Shown here: piece after piece, positions 16,946 through 24,627 of the stretch
Numbering within the stretch: position 1 is the stretch's first letter
Layout of the letters: each line of letters starts with the position of its first letter
Origin: Propionibacteriaceae bacterium P6A17
GTDB lineage: Bacteria; Actinomycetota; Actinomycetes; Propionibacteriales; Propionibacteriaceae
NCBI GenBank assembly: GCA_000619965.1
Contig: JHVD01000002.1
Span: 1-64,000 of the forward strand
Direction of reading: 5' to 3'
Length of the DNA: 64,000 bases
Notes under the pieces: generated by a model
Told to the model about the DNA's origin: nothing
Database searches by the model: none
Seen by the model: the letters and a program-made list of their open reading frames with translations, nothing else
Position numbers and translations under genes: made by a program

Positions 16946-19681
16946 CTACCGCGTCGCCTCGGCCAGCAGCTCCAGCACGTGCACGAACGGACGCTCGCTG
17001 ACGCGCTGCATCGCCACCTCGCAGGTGCGCGACGTGGAGGCGTACGCATCGAAGGTGCGCGAGCGGATCTCCTCGACCGCGAGCCGGGTGGCCGCCTTCG
17101 GCAGCTCCGGATGCAGCAGACCCCGGTCGCCGAACCCGCCGCAGCAGCGCCACGCGGCAGGCACGACCACCTCGTCGGCGACCGCCTGCGCGATCGCCAG
17201 CAGCGCGTCCCCGTTGCCGGAGTGGGCGTTGGCGCACGTCGGGTACAGCAGCACGGAGCCCAGGCGCTGCCGCACCGCGAGTTGCGGAAGGATCGTCGTC
17301 GCGACGAAGTCCACCACGTCGACGGTCTCCGGCCGCGAATCGGGGTAGCGGGCGAGGAGGTGGTCGAGCGCGTTCGTGCAGGCGGAGGAGTCGACGACGA
17401 CCGTCGCCCCCGCGTGGGTTGCGAGCGCCCGGTGCACGTGACCGGACATCGTCTCGTAGCCGAGGGTGAGGCCGCGGGTGGACCAGGGCAGCCCGCAACA
17501 CAGGTCCGAGGCGTTCAGGAGCGACACCGCCACCCCCGCGCGCGTGCAGAGCTCGTTGAAGGCGGAGTAGACGCCCTGGCCGTGGGCGGCGAGCAGAGTC
17601 TGCTGGCAGCCGGGGAAGTAGAGCGCGAGCGCGTCCTTCGCGAGGCGTTCCTGTTTGGGGCGGCGGCGCAGCCCGGAGCCCGGCGGGAGGTCGTCGGAGT
17701 AGCCCCACACCTGCTCGGCGCCGTAGCGGCGGCGCCCGAACTTGATGAGCGACTTCGCCACCGGCGCCAGCTTCTTCGCCGTGGACATCGCCGTCGACGC
17801 CAGCCGCGTCGTCTTGTCCCAGTTGCGGGCGGCGCGGTCCCAGTTGCGTTCCTCCACCTCGGTGACCGCGGCGCGGCGCTGCCGGCGGACGAGCTCCCCG
17901 ACGTCGATGCCGAGCGGGCACGTGAGCTGGCACATGCTCGAGGTGGCGCACGTGTCGATCGCGGCGTACTGGTAGTTGTCGCTGAGTGCTTCGATGATCG
18001 CCGGGTCCGCCTGCCGGGCCGCGATCTCGCGCTGCAACACGACCCGCTGCCGCGGCGTGAGCGTCAGCGCCGACGACGGGCACGTCGGCTCGCACAGCCC
18101 GCACTCGATGCAGCGGTCCACCGAGTCGGAGATCGTCGGCATGAGCTTGATGTTGGTGACGTGCGCGTCGGGACTCTCATTGAACATCACGCCCGGGGAG
18201 AGGATGCGCAGCGGATCGAACAGGTGCTTGACCTCGCGCATCACCTCGTACAGCTCGACCCCCACTTGCTGCTCGAGGAACGACGCCATGACGCGCCCGG
18301 TGCCGTATTGGGCGCGCAGCACCCCGCGCTGCGCGAGGATCAGCTTCACGAAGCCCTGCACGAACCGCTTGAACTGGCGCAACCGCGCCGGGTCGGAGAA
18401 ATCGTCGGTGAGCAGGAAGTAGAGGGTGCCGTCGGTGAAGTGGCCGGTGATGGCGGCGCGTTCGAAGCCAAAGCGGTCGAAGAGCCGGTTGAGGCCGCGG
18501 ACCGTCTCCGCGATGTTGGGCACGGGGACCGAGAAGTCCTCCATCAGCAGGGACGTGCCCGGCTTGCGGGCCTTGGCCATGGCGGTGTGGATGCCGTGGT
18601 GGACCCGCCACAGGGGGGCGTTGCGCGATTCGGGCCGCACCTTGTGTACGTGCGGCAGCTCGTCCAGCGCGACGGCCACCTCGGCCTCGCGCTCGACGAG
18701 GGTTTCGTCGTCGGGGGCGTGCAGTTCGAGCAACAGCGCGGCCTGCGTGGTGAGCTCGAGTTCGCGCAGCGCGAGCGGGGCGCTGGGGATGGTGCGCACG
18801 ACGCGCAACGCGTCGACGTCGAACAGCTCAATCGCGTCGAATCCGAGCCCGGCAAGCCCTGATGCCGCGTCCAGCGCATCCTCGAGGGTGTCGAACCACG
18901 CCACGTGCGTGCTGTAGGCCTCGTTGAGGGGCACGGTGCGCAGCGTCGCCTCGGCGATGAAGCCGAGCGTGCCCTCGCTGCCCACCATGAGCTGGCGGAT
19001 GATGGCCGACGGCTTCGCGTACTCGGTGAGGGCACGCAGTTGGTAGCCCATGGCGTTGCGCATGGACCAGAGGCGACGGATCTCGTCGAGCGAACCTTGG
19101 TCGGCGCGGAGGCGGCGGCGCAGGATCGACAGGCCGCCGGCGAGGTGCGGGTCCTCCCAGGTGAGCATCACGTCGATCTGCGGGTCGGCGGTGTCGATGA
19201 CTCGCCCGCTGGGGAGGACGACCACGAGCGAGTCGACCGTCGAGAAGGCGTCCTGGTGCAGGCCGCTCAGGCGGCCCGAGGCGTTGTTGGCGACGATGCC
19301 GCCGATCGTCGCGGCTTGCGCGCTGGCCGGATCGGGGCCGAGGCGGCGGCCGAACTTGCGCAGCTGGGCGTTGACGGCCGCGACGGTGGCCCCCGCCCCC
19401 GCGCGCACCCGCAGGCCGTCGTCGAGGACCTCGATGCGGCGGAAGTGGCGCCGCACGTCGACGAGGATCCCGTCGGTGATGGATTGGCCGCTCAGACTGG
19501 TGCCGCCGCCGCGCAGCGTGAGGTGCCGACGGTGTTCCGTCGCCTCCGCGAAGAGCGCGCGGACATCGTCGATGGACGACGCGACGGCGACTTCCTCGGG
19601 GATGTCGAGGAACCGGGATGCGTCATGGGACAGCGCAAGGCGCGTCAGTGCGTCGGCACTTCGCTGCATCCCTGCTGTCAC
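16946..19681 (-). CDS. FAD-binding and Fe-S oxidoreductase (D-lactate/glycolate oxidase type)
   Basis: This 911-residue fusion protein joins a VAO/PCMH-type FAD domain (HRRHLTLRGGGTSLSGQS near 50-67, ATIGGIVANNASG near 125-137, GSEGTLGFIAEATLR near 222-236), a FAD-oxidase C-terminal domain, a ferredoxin-like region with CIECGLCEPTC (about 548-558) and a second Cys cluster (CATSSMCQLTCPLGID), and two CCG domains (DLCCGLPW and RCCGGFGD). Such fusions oxidise D-lactate, glycolate or D-2-hydroxyacids and pass electrons to quinone or another carrier. The substrate cannot be read from sequence. The start is GTG 19681 or ATG 19669; neither has a strong ribosome binding site. It is separated by tRNA-Gly from the next genes and has no transporter partner nearby. 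Confidence 0.9.
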   Translation of the reverse strand: MTAGMQRSADALTRLALSHDASRFLDIPEEVAVASSIDDVRALFAEATEHRRHLTLRGGGTSLSGQSITDGILVDVRRHFRRIEVLDDGLRVRAGAGATVAAVNAQLRKFGRRLGPDPASAQAATIGGIVANNASGRLSGLHQDAFSTVDSLVVVLPSGRVIDTADPQIDVMLTWEDPHLAGGLSILRRRLRADQGSLDEIRRLWSMRNAMGYQLRALTEYAKPSAIIRQLMVGSEGTLGFIAEATLRTVPLNEAYSTHVAWFDTLEDALDAASGLAGLGFDAIELFDVDALRVVRTIPSAPLALRELELTTQAALLLELHAPDDETLVEREAEVAVALDELPHVHKVRPESRNAPLWRVHHGIHTAMAKARKPGTSLLMEDFSVPVPNIAETVRGLNRLFDRFGFERAAITGHFTDGTLYFLLTDDFSDPARLRQFKRFVQGFVKLILAQRGVLRAQYGTGRVMASFLEQQVGVELYEVMREVKHLFDPLRILSPGVMFNESPDAHVTNIKLMPTISDSVDRCIECGLCEPTCPSSALTLTPRQRVVLQREIAARQADPAIIEALSDNYQYAAIDTCATSSMCQLTCPLGIDVGELVRRQRRAAVTEVEERNWDRAARNWDKTTRLASTAMSTAKKLAPVAKSLIKFGRRRYGAEQVWGYSDDLPPGSGLRRRPKQERLAKDALALYFPGCQQTLLAAHGQGVYSAFNELCTRAGVAVSLLNASDLCCGLPWSTRGLTLGYETMSGHVHRALATHAGATVVVDSSACTNALDHLLARYPDSRPETVDVVDFVATTILPQLAVRQRLGSVLLYPTCANAHSGNGDALLAIAQAVADEVVVPAAWRCCGGFGDRGLLHPELPKAATRLAVEEIRSRTFDAYASTSRTCEVAMQRVSERPFVHVLELLAEATR

Positions 19682-19773
19682 GGGATGATCCTACCCACTC
19701 CGCCGACGCCTTGGCGGCGCGCGTGGGCACCGGTGCCAAGTGCTGCTAGACTCTCTCATCGACGCCAGTCACT

Positions 19774-19844
19774 GCGGGCGTAGTTCATCGGTAGAACGGA
19801 AGCTTCCCAAGCTTCAGAGGCGGGTTCGACTCCCGTCGCCCGCT
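19774..19844 (+). tRNA. tRNA-Gly (CCC anticodon)
   Basis: The 71-nt cloverleaf has acceptor GCGGGCG/CGCCCGC, a D-loop with TTCATCGGTAGAAC, anticodon stem GAAGC/GCTTC with loop TTCCCAA (anticodon CCC), T-loop GGGTTCGACTCCC and discriminator T, as expected for tRNA-Gly. CCA is not encoded. Confidence 0.95.
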
Positions 19845-19854
19845 CGACGCGAAT

Positions 19855-19895
19855 ACTCGGCCCCCACGAGGCAAAGTGCTCAGTGGGGGCCGAGT
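19855..19895 (+). terminator. Terminator of tRNA-Gly
   Basis: A perfect 13-bp stem (ACTCGGCCCCCAC at 19855-19867 with GTGGGGGCCGAGT at 19883-19895) lies 10 nt after the tRNA. Confidence 0.8.
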
Positions 19896-20095
19896 TGTCC
19901 ACTGCCGGCGCCCGAGTGATGCCGGCAGGTGCGGTCGGGCTCCCACCGCGGGGACGCCGGTGAGCTTCGCGCGGGGCTGACGACGCGCAGCGGCCCCGTT
20001 CCACAGGGCTCGCCGCGGGCGAGCTCCGCGCTCGGCGGCCGCGGGCCACCACTGCTGAGAGCGTGGCCCAGGGGGATCCCGGAGGGCGGCGTGCT

Positions 20096-20104
20096 TGCTA
20101 CGAT
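20096..20104 (+). promoter_or_regulatory. Extended -10 promoter, TGCTACGAT
   Basis: TGC plus TACGAT, an extended -10 element, lies about 50 nt before the ATG at 20155. No good -35 box is seen. The same word precedes araD. Confidence 0.45.
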
Positions 20105-20154
20105 CCCCGCGACGGCGACATCTTTCCGGACAGGCACCAGACGAGGGGCAGATC

Positions 20155-20985
20155 ATGACTTCCGACAACGCGCAGCCACCGCAGTGGCAGTCGGGCCAGA
20201 ACCCGTGGAGCTCGCAATGGCAGCACCAGCCGTCGCCGCAGTGGCACGGATCGTCGACGCCGCCTCAGCAGGGGTGGGGGCAGCCGACCGGCGCGGGGTC
20301 GCAGGCCCCCGCTCAGCCGAGTGGCGGTTGGACCCCGGCCGCGGCGCAGCAGCCGACGGGTGCCTGGACCCCGGCCCCGCAACTGCAGCAGACTGGCGCG
20401 TGGCCGCAGGCCTCGCACCAGCCGCCGCAGTATGGCGGTTGGCAGCAACCCCAGCAGCCGGGCTTCGGCGGGCCGCCGCCCGGCGGCTGGCGGCAGCCTT
20501 CCCAGCCACAGTGGGGGCAGCAGGCGCCCGGGGCGCTGCCCCCACTTGGTGCCGCATACTCGGCGGGCAAGGATCTCTCTCGGCCCTGGGCCGTCCTCGG
20601 CGCGGCGTTCGCGCTTGCGATGATCGCGGGCTCGCTGGGCACGTGGGTGACGTTCTACACCAATGATGGGGTCGTCGCTCGCAGTGGGCTCGCCGGAGAC
20701 GGGAGGATCACCGTGGCCCTCGCCGCGGCCGCGCTCGTGTTCCTGCTGGTCCACGCATTGGTCCCTGGTGCCCGGGCCAAGGGCGTGTACCTGCTCGTTG
20801 CCGATGGCCTGTCGGTCGTCAGCGCGGTAATCGTCGCCGTGGCGCTGACCGGCTTCGACGAACTTCGCGCTTCGGGGGTGGAGGCGTCGCTCGGTTGGGG
20901 CATCTGGACCGTCCTCGCCGCCGCACTCGCAGCATCGGTGGTCTGCCTCGCCGGGTTCATCCTCCATCACCGCAGTCGTCCTTGA
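20155..20985 (+). CDS. Membrane protein with Gln/Pro/Trp-rich disordered N-terminus
   Basis: This 276-residue protein of unknown function has its ATG at 20155 preceded by GAGGGG. Residues 1 to about 140 are low complexity, rich in Gln, Pro, Gly, Trp and Ser with repeated GGW, GAW and QQP words; this is probably a disordered cytoplasmic tail. Four hydrophobic helices follow (about 160-180, 200-220, 228-250 and 258-272). Similar layouts occur in many small actinobacterial membrane proteins, sometimes with division or secretion partners, but no family is recognised here. It is flanked by a strong hairpin terminator and the duplicated element after it, and is probably monocistronic. Confidence 0.7.
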   Translation: MTSDNAQPPQWQSGQNPWSSQWQHQPSPQWHGSSTPPQQGWGQPTGAGSQAPAQPSGGWTPAAAQQPTGAWTPAPQLQQTGAWPQASHQPPQYGGWQQPQQPGFGGPPPGGWRQPSQPQWGQQAPGALPPLGAAYSAGKDLSRPWAVLGAAFALAMIAGSLGTWVTFYTNDGVVARSGLAGDGRITVALAAAALVFLLVHALVPGARAKGVYLLVADGLSVVSAVIVAVALTGFDELRASGVEASLGWGIWTVLAAALAASVVCLAGFILHHRSRP

Positions 20986-20995
20986 CCCGAGTCGC

Positions 20996-21032
20996 AGAGG
21001 GGGCCGACGCGCAGCGCGCGTCGGCCCCCTCT
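20996..21032 (+). terminator. 17-bp hairpin terminator (first repeat copy)
   Basis: A perfect 17-bp stem (20996-21012 with 21016-21032) with an AGC loop, starting 11 nt after the stop codon at 20985. A slightly degraded copy (14 bp, one mismatch) sits at 21208-21238 in the second repeat copy. Confidence 0.75.
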
Positions 21033-21356
21033 GCTATCGGGGTCTTGCGGGGTTGGCGTGACTGGTTGCTGTGCAGATTCCTCTGGGGCCCGGTTTTTGG
21101 GGGTTGGGGTGGTGCTGGATCGCAATCAGTCACGCGGGGCGTTTCGTCTCCTTTGTTGGGTAGTCGCCCGGTAGGTGGGCTGGATGGGTGAGGCTGGCTG
21201 GTGGCGGGGGGGCCGGCGCGCAGCGCGCGTCGGCCCCCTGCTGGTATCGGGGTCTTGCGGGGTTGGCGTGACTGGTTGCTGTGCAGATTCCTCTGGGGGC
21301 CGGTTTTTGGGTGTTGGGGTGGCGCTGGATCGCAATCAGTCACGCGGGGCGTTTCA
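21001..21356. repeat. Two tandem copies (210-bp period) of a structured intergenic element
   Basis: Copy 1 spans about 21001-21146 and copy 2 about 21211-21356. Each has a GC hairpin, then a block of about 112 bp (21035-21146 and 21245-21356) with very few differences. Within each block, 14-nt arms (GCGTGACTGGTTGC and GCAATCAGTCACGC, one G-T pair) at 21056-21069/21122-21135 and 21266-21279/21332-21345 enclose an 80-nt domain containing CTGTGCAGATTCCTC and CGGTTTTTGGG. No convincing reading frame is present. It fills the gene-free gap between the Q/P-rich protein and the TadE-like gene. Confidence 0.75.
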
Positions 21357-21719
21357 TCCCCTAGTCAGGCGCTCGATGGGCACGTGCGCCTCAGCGGTCA
21401 CGAGCGTCGGAAACAGGGGCACCACCGCGAGCGCCTTGGCCGTCACCCTGGCCGTGCTGCTTTCCGCGCGGCGGACCACGTGCACCTGCACCTCGGTCAC
21501 TGCACCGTTGTCGGCCGCGGCGACGGCGGCCGCCTTCCCGGCAGCGACCGTCCCTCCGGCGGCCGAGGCCGCCCGTGCCCCGTCCTGCGCGGCGGCGCGA
21601 ACGATCGTCTGCGCCCACGTGACCATCGCCCACTGCAGCCCGAGGAGAAATACCAGCACCACGAACGGCAGCAGCAGGCTCACCTGCACCGAACCACTGA
21701 GTCCTCGCTCACGTCGCAT
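21354..21719 (-). CDS. TadE-like pilus-assembly family protein
   Basis: This 121-residue protein has the TadE-like layout: a short basic N-terminus (MRRERGLSGSVQVSLLLPFV), one membrane helix with the family's conserved Glu-equivalent position replaced by Gln/Val-type residues, then an alanine-rich extracellular domain beginning RAAAQDGARAASAAGG. TadE proteins are pseudopilins or minor pilins of Tad/Flp systems, but no tadA/B/C/Z or flp gene is adjacent, so the gene stands alone. AGGAAAGGGG precedes the ATG. Its 3' end abuts the duplicated element. The family is likely; a function separate from a pilus is possible. Confidence 0.7.
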   Translation of the reverse strand: MRRERGLSGSVQVSLLLPFVVLVFLLGLQWAMVTWAQTIVRAAAQDGARAASAAGGTVAAGKAAAVAAADNGAVTEVQVHVVRRAESSTARVTAKALAVVPLFPTLVTAEAHVPIERLTRG

Positions 21720-21832
21720 GCCCCTTTCCTAGCCTCCGGTGGGGTCACTCGCGGTCCTCGCGCGGCGGCTGTGGACAACTTCGAGCGCGAGACCGTCCTC
21801 GCGGGCGAGGGCGACGCCTCCGCGAAAACGAC

Positions 21833-21864
21833 AGGGGCCGTCCCGCCAGCGCGGAACGGCCCCT
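21833..21864 (-). terminator. Terminator after metQ
   Basis: A 14-bp stem with one mismatch (AGGGGCCGTCCCGC with GCGGAACGGCCCCT) lies 26 nt beyond the metQ stop codon on the minus strand. Confidence 0.7.
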
Positions 21865-21889
21865 CCACGAAAGGAGATGCGCGCTCGGA

Positions 21890-22741
21890 TCAGCCGGGGA
21901 TGACGTCACCCGACGGCCAGGTCTTCTGGATGAAGTCGGCCACTTCCTGCGAGTGCAGCAGCTCGTCGAGCTTCTGCACACCCTCGTTCGTGTTGTCCTT
22001 GCGCCAGACGAGCACGTTGGCGTACGGGTTGTCCTTGACCTCCTCGGACAGGATCGCCTTGGAGGCGTCGAGCCCGGCGGAGAGCACGAAGTTGGCGTTG
22101 ACGATGGCGGCGGCCACCTTCGGGTCCTCGATGAGCTGGACCACGACCTCCGGCTGCGTCTCCTCGAACTTCAGCCCCTTCGGGTTCTGCTCGGGGGTCA
22201 GCGTGAGCACCGACGACTCCAGAGTGATGCCGTTCAGGAGGCCTGCGGACTGGAGCAGCAGCAGGCCGCGGGCCTGGTTGGACACGTCGTTGGTGATCGC
22301 GATGGTGGCGCCGTCGGCGATCTCCGAAGGCGTCGTCACCTGCGAGGAGAACAGGCGCAACGGCTCGATGTGCACGCCTTCGCCGTGCTCGAACTCGTAG
22401 CCCTTCTCCGCGATCTCCGCCTCGAGGTAGGGGAGGTGCTGGAAGTAGTTTGCGTCGAGTTCGCCGTCGTTGAGTGCCTGGTTGGGCAGCACGTAGTCGT
22501 CGAACTCCTTGATGGTGATGGAGATGCCTGCATCGGCGGCCAGGTTGTCGCGCACGTACTCGAGGATCTTCGCGTGCGGCACCGGGCTCGCACCGACGAC
22601 GACCTCCGTGGCCTCTGCGGCACCGGACGACGCCTCGGAGCTGGGCGCGGAAGCCGTCGGGTCGGCGGTGCTGCCGCCGCAGGCGGTGAGGGACAGGGTG
22701 GCGGCCAACGAGGCAGCGACTACGGTGAGAAGCTTTCGCAT
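21890..22741 (-). CDS. metQ: Methionine ABC transporter substrate-binding lipoprotein
   Basis: This 283-residue NlpA/MetQ-family lipoprotein has signal peptide MRKLLTVVAASLAATLSLTA ending at lipobox LTAC (Cys21), so the mature protein is lipid-anchored outside the membrane. A Ser/Ala linker is followed by EVVVGASPVPHAKILEYVRD and the family words FDDYVLPNQALNDGELDANY, FQHLPYLEAEIAEKGYEF and TIAITNDVSNQARGLLLLQSAGL. It delivers methionine (D- or L-, or methionine derivatives) to the MetNI complex encoded just upstream. ATG 22741 follows AAGGAAC. The 110-nt gap after metI holds three hairpins that may adjust metQ expression. Confidence 0.95.
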   Translation of the reverse strand: MRKLLTVVAASLAATLSLTACGGSTADPTASAPSSEASSGAAEATEVVVGASPVPHAKILEYVRDNLAADAGISITIKEFDDYVLPNQALNDGELDANYFQHLPYLEAEIAEKGYEFEHGEGVHIEPLRLFSSQVTTPSEIADGATIAITNDVSNQARGLLLLQSAGLLNGITLESSVLTLTPEQNPKGLKFEETQPEVVVQLIEDPKVAAAIVNANFVLSAGLDASKAILSEEVKDNPYANVLVWRKDNTNEGVQKLDELLHSQEVADFIQKTWPSGDVIPG

Positions 22742-22762
22742 AGGAGTGTTCCTTGTGCTCGG

Positions 22763-22825
22763 GGCCAACAACAAGTTGGCCGATTCTTCAGTTGCCGGAC
22801 ATCCGGCGCCCCACGGAATGTGGGG
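22763..22825 (-). promoter_or_regulatory. Three consecutive hairpins between metI and metQ
   Basis: Read on the minus strand: CCCCAC/GTGGGG (22809-22825), GCCGGA/TCCGGC (22794-22807) and GGCCAAC/GTTGGCC (22763-22781). Stem-loops before the binding-protein gene often stabilise its part of the mRNA or partly terminate the permease transcript. No known methionine riboswitch core is recognised. Confidence 0.5.
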
Positions 22826-22851
22826 AGTTCTGGGGTGGGTGCGGGCGTTGA

Positions 22852-23517
22852 CTAGCGGTGATCCACCATCTTGGCGATCCCTTCGCCCACGAGTTGGATG
22901 ATCTGCACGAGCAGGATCAAGATGATGATCGTGATGACCATGACCTCGCCGATGAACCGCTGGTAGCCGTAGTTGTAGGCGAGACGGCCGAGCCCGCCGC
23001 CGCCGATGAGCCCGGCCATCGCGGAGTATCCGACGATGGTGACGATGGTCGTCGTGATGGCCGCCACGAGCGATGGGAGCGCTTCGGCGAGCCACACCTT
23101 CCAGATGATCTGGATGTGTGACGAGCCCATCGCGAGCGCGGCGTCGGTCTTGCCGGAGGGGACGTCGCGCAGCGCCGACTCCACGAGCCGCGCGAAGAAC
23201 GGCACGGCCGCGACGGTGAGCGACACGCTCGCCGCGACCGGCCCGATGGACGTGCCGACGATCAGCTTCGTCACCTCGATGAGCGAGACCATGAGTATCG
23301 CGTACGGGAAGGAGCGCACGATGTTGACGGCGAAACCGACCGTCGCGCCGGTGGCCCGCCCCACCTTGCCGGCCCCGCCGAGGCTGAACAGCAGCACACC
23401 CAGCGGCAGTCCGAGCAGCACCGTGAACAGGCCGGAGATGCCCACCATCTGCAGCGTCTCACCGAGCCCCTCCCAGATCTTCGCCCAGATTTGCGGCGTG
23501 ATGATCGAGAAATCCAT
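22852..23517 (-). CDS. metI: Methionine ABC transporter permease
   Basis: This 221-residue permease has the MetI layout: five to six membrane helices and the EAA loop SALRDVPSGKTDAALAMGSS (about 120-139) that contacts the ATPase, followed by WKVWLAEALPSLVAAITTTI and YSAMAGLIGGGGLG. It imports methionine together with MetN and MetQ. ATG 23517 overlaps the metN stop by one base (TGATG), so the two are translationally coupled. Assignment is secure from sequence and operon order metN-metI-metQ. Confidence 0.95.
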   Translation of the reverse strand: MDFSIITPQIWAKIWEGLGETLQMVGISGLFTVLLGLPLGVLLFSLGGAGKVGRATGATVGFAVNIVRSFPYAILMVSLIEVTKLIVGTSIGPVAASVSLTVAAVPFFARLVESALRDVPSGKTDAALAMGSSHIQIIWKVWLAEALPSLVAAITTTIVTIVGYSAMAGLIGGGGLGRLAYNYGYQRFIGEVMVITIIILILLVQIIQLVGEGIAKMVDHR

Positions 23518-24512
23518 CACTGCCCCACCTCCTCGAGCTCTGCGGTCAGGCGCGCGTCGGCGCCCTGGCGTCGGAACTCCTCGACGACCACCCGCGCGTC
23601 CGCGCCGCTCGGTACGGCCACCCGCAGGTGCGAGAACGTCGTCCCCGCAAGGTGCTCGACGCTGCCCGCGATGATGGCGAGCTCGGCGCCGACGAGCTTG
23701 GAGGTGTGCGCGACGATCGGCTCGGCTGCCTGCGATCCCCGGCACAGCACGTCGACGAGCGTCCCCGGCACGTCGCCGTGCGGCGGGATGCCGAGCAGCA
23801 TTTGGCTCAGGCGGCCGTCGAGGGTGGCGACGACGTCGGTGAGCGGCCCGGATTCGACGATGCGCCCGTGCTCCAGCAGGGAGACGGAGTCGCAGATCTT
23901 CTTCACGACATGCATCTCGTGTGTGATGACGATCACGGCCAGGTCGGGGCGCCGCAGGCTCGTGATGAGCTCGAGGATCTCGTCGGTGGTGCGCGGGTCG
24001 AGCGCCGAGGTGGGCTCGTCGCAGAGGAGCACGTCGGGGTTCGTGGCGAGCGCCCGGGCGATGCCGACGCGTTGGCGCATGCCGCCGGAGAGTTGGGCGG
24101 GGTACACGTCGGCGGCATCCTCGAGGCCGACGAGGCGCAGCAGCTCCCGGGCGCGGGCGACGCGCTGCGCCTTGGGGACGCCGGCGATCTCCTGCGGGTA
24201 GGCGACGTTGTGGACGACGGTGCGCGAGTCGAACAGGTTGGCTTGCTGGAACACGAGCCCGATCCGGCGGCGTGCCCGACGCAGATCCCGCGCTGTGGCG
24301 GTGGTGAGCTCCTTACCGTCGATCTGGATGCTGCCCGACGTGGGCGGCTCCAGCATTGCCAGGCAGCGCACGAGCGTCGACTTTCCTGCACCGGAGTGTC
24401 CGATGATGCCGTGGATCGAGCCGTCGGGGACGGTCAGCGACACCCCATCCAGGGCGCGCACGTCGCGCGACCGGGTGTGGTACTCCTTGACGAGTTCGGT
24501 GACGGTGATCAA
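23517..24512 (-). CDS. metN: Methionine ABC transporter ATP-binding protein
   Basis: This 331-residue ATPase has Walker A GHSGAGKST (about 38-46), Q-loop FQQANLFDSRTV, signature LSGGMRQRVGIARAL and Walker B VLLCDEPTSALDP, then a C-terminal NIL ligand-sensing domain (about 255-325), the mark of MetN. TTG 24512 is preferred: AGGAGG lies 4 nt before it and homologues begin MI-x-L. An in-frame ATG at 24533 (7 residues longer) is the alternative but has no ribosome binding site. The operon continues with metI and metQ. A 7-bp hairpin lies in the leader. Confidence 0.93.
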   Translation of the reverse strand: MITVTELVKEYHTRSRDVRALDGVSLTVPDGSIHGIIGHSGAGKSTLVRCLAMLEPPTSGSIQIDGKELTTATARDLRRARRRIGLVFQQANLFDSRTVVHNVAYPQEIAGVPKAQRVARARELLRLVGLEDAADVYPAQLSGGMRQRVGIARALATNPDVLLCDEPTSALDPRTTDEILELITSLRRPDLAVIVITHEMHVVKKICDSVSLLEHGRIVESGPLTDVVATLDGRLSQMLLGIPPHGDVPGTLVDVLCRGSQAAEPIVAHTSKLVGAELAIIAGSVEHLAGTTFSHLRVAVPSGADARVVVEEFRRQGADARLTAELEEVGQ

Positions 24513-24552
24513 CTGGCCTCCTGACGTCACCATTCAAGCAGCCGTCCGCCGC

Positions 24553-24584
24553 GACCCCGAAGCCGATCTCACCCGAGCGGGGTC
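24553..24584 (-). promoter_or_regulatory. Hairpin upstream of metN
   Basis: GACCCCG (24553-24559) pairs with CGGGGTC (24578-24584) around an 18-nt loop, between the PemK-like gene and metN. It may be a terminator of the former or part of the met leader. It does not match a SAM riboswitch that I can recognise. Confidence 0.35.
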
Positions 24585-24627
24585 CGGTTCACCGACAGCA
24601 GAATCGCCGGCGAGCCCCGGGATGCCG

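Noticed and set aside
22742-24627. SAM (S-box or SAM-IV) riboswitch for metNIQ
   Set aside because: Neither the leader of metN nor the metI-metQ gap shows the conserved core words; only simple hairpins are present.
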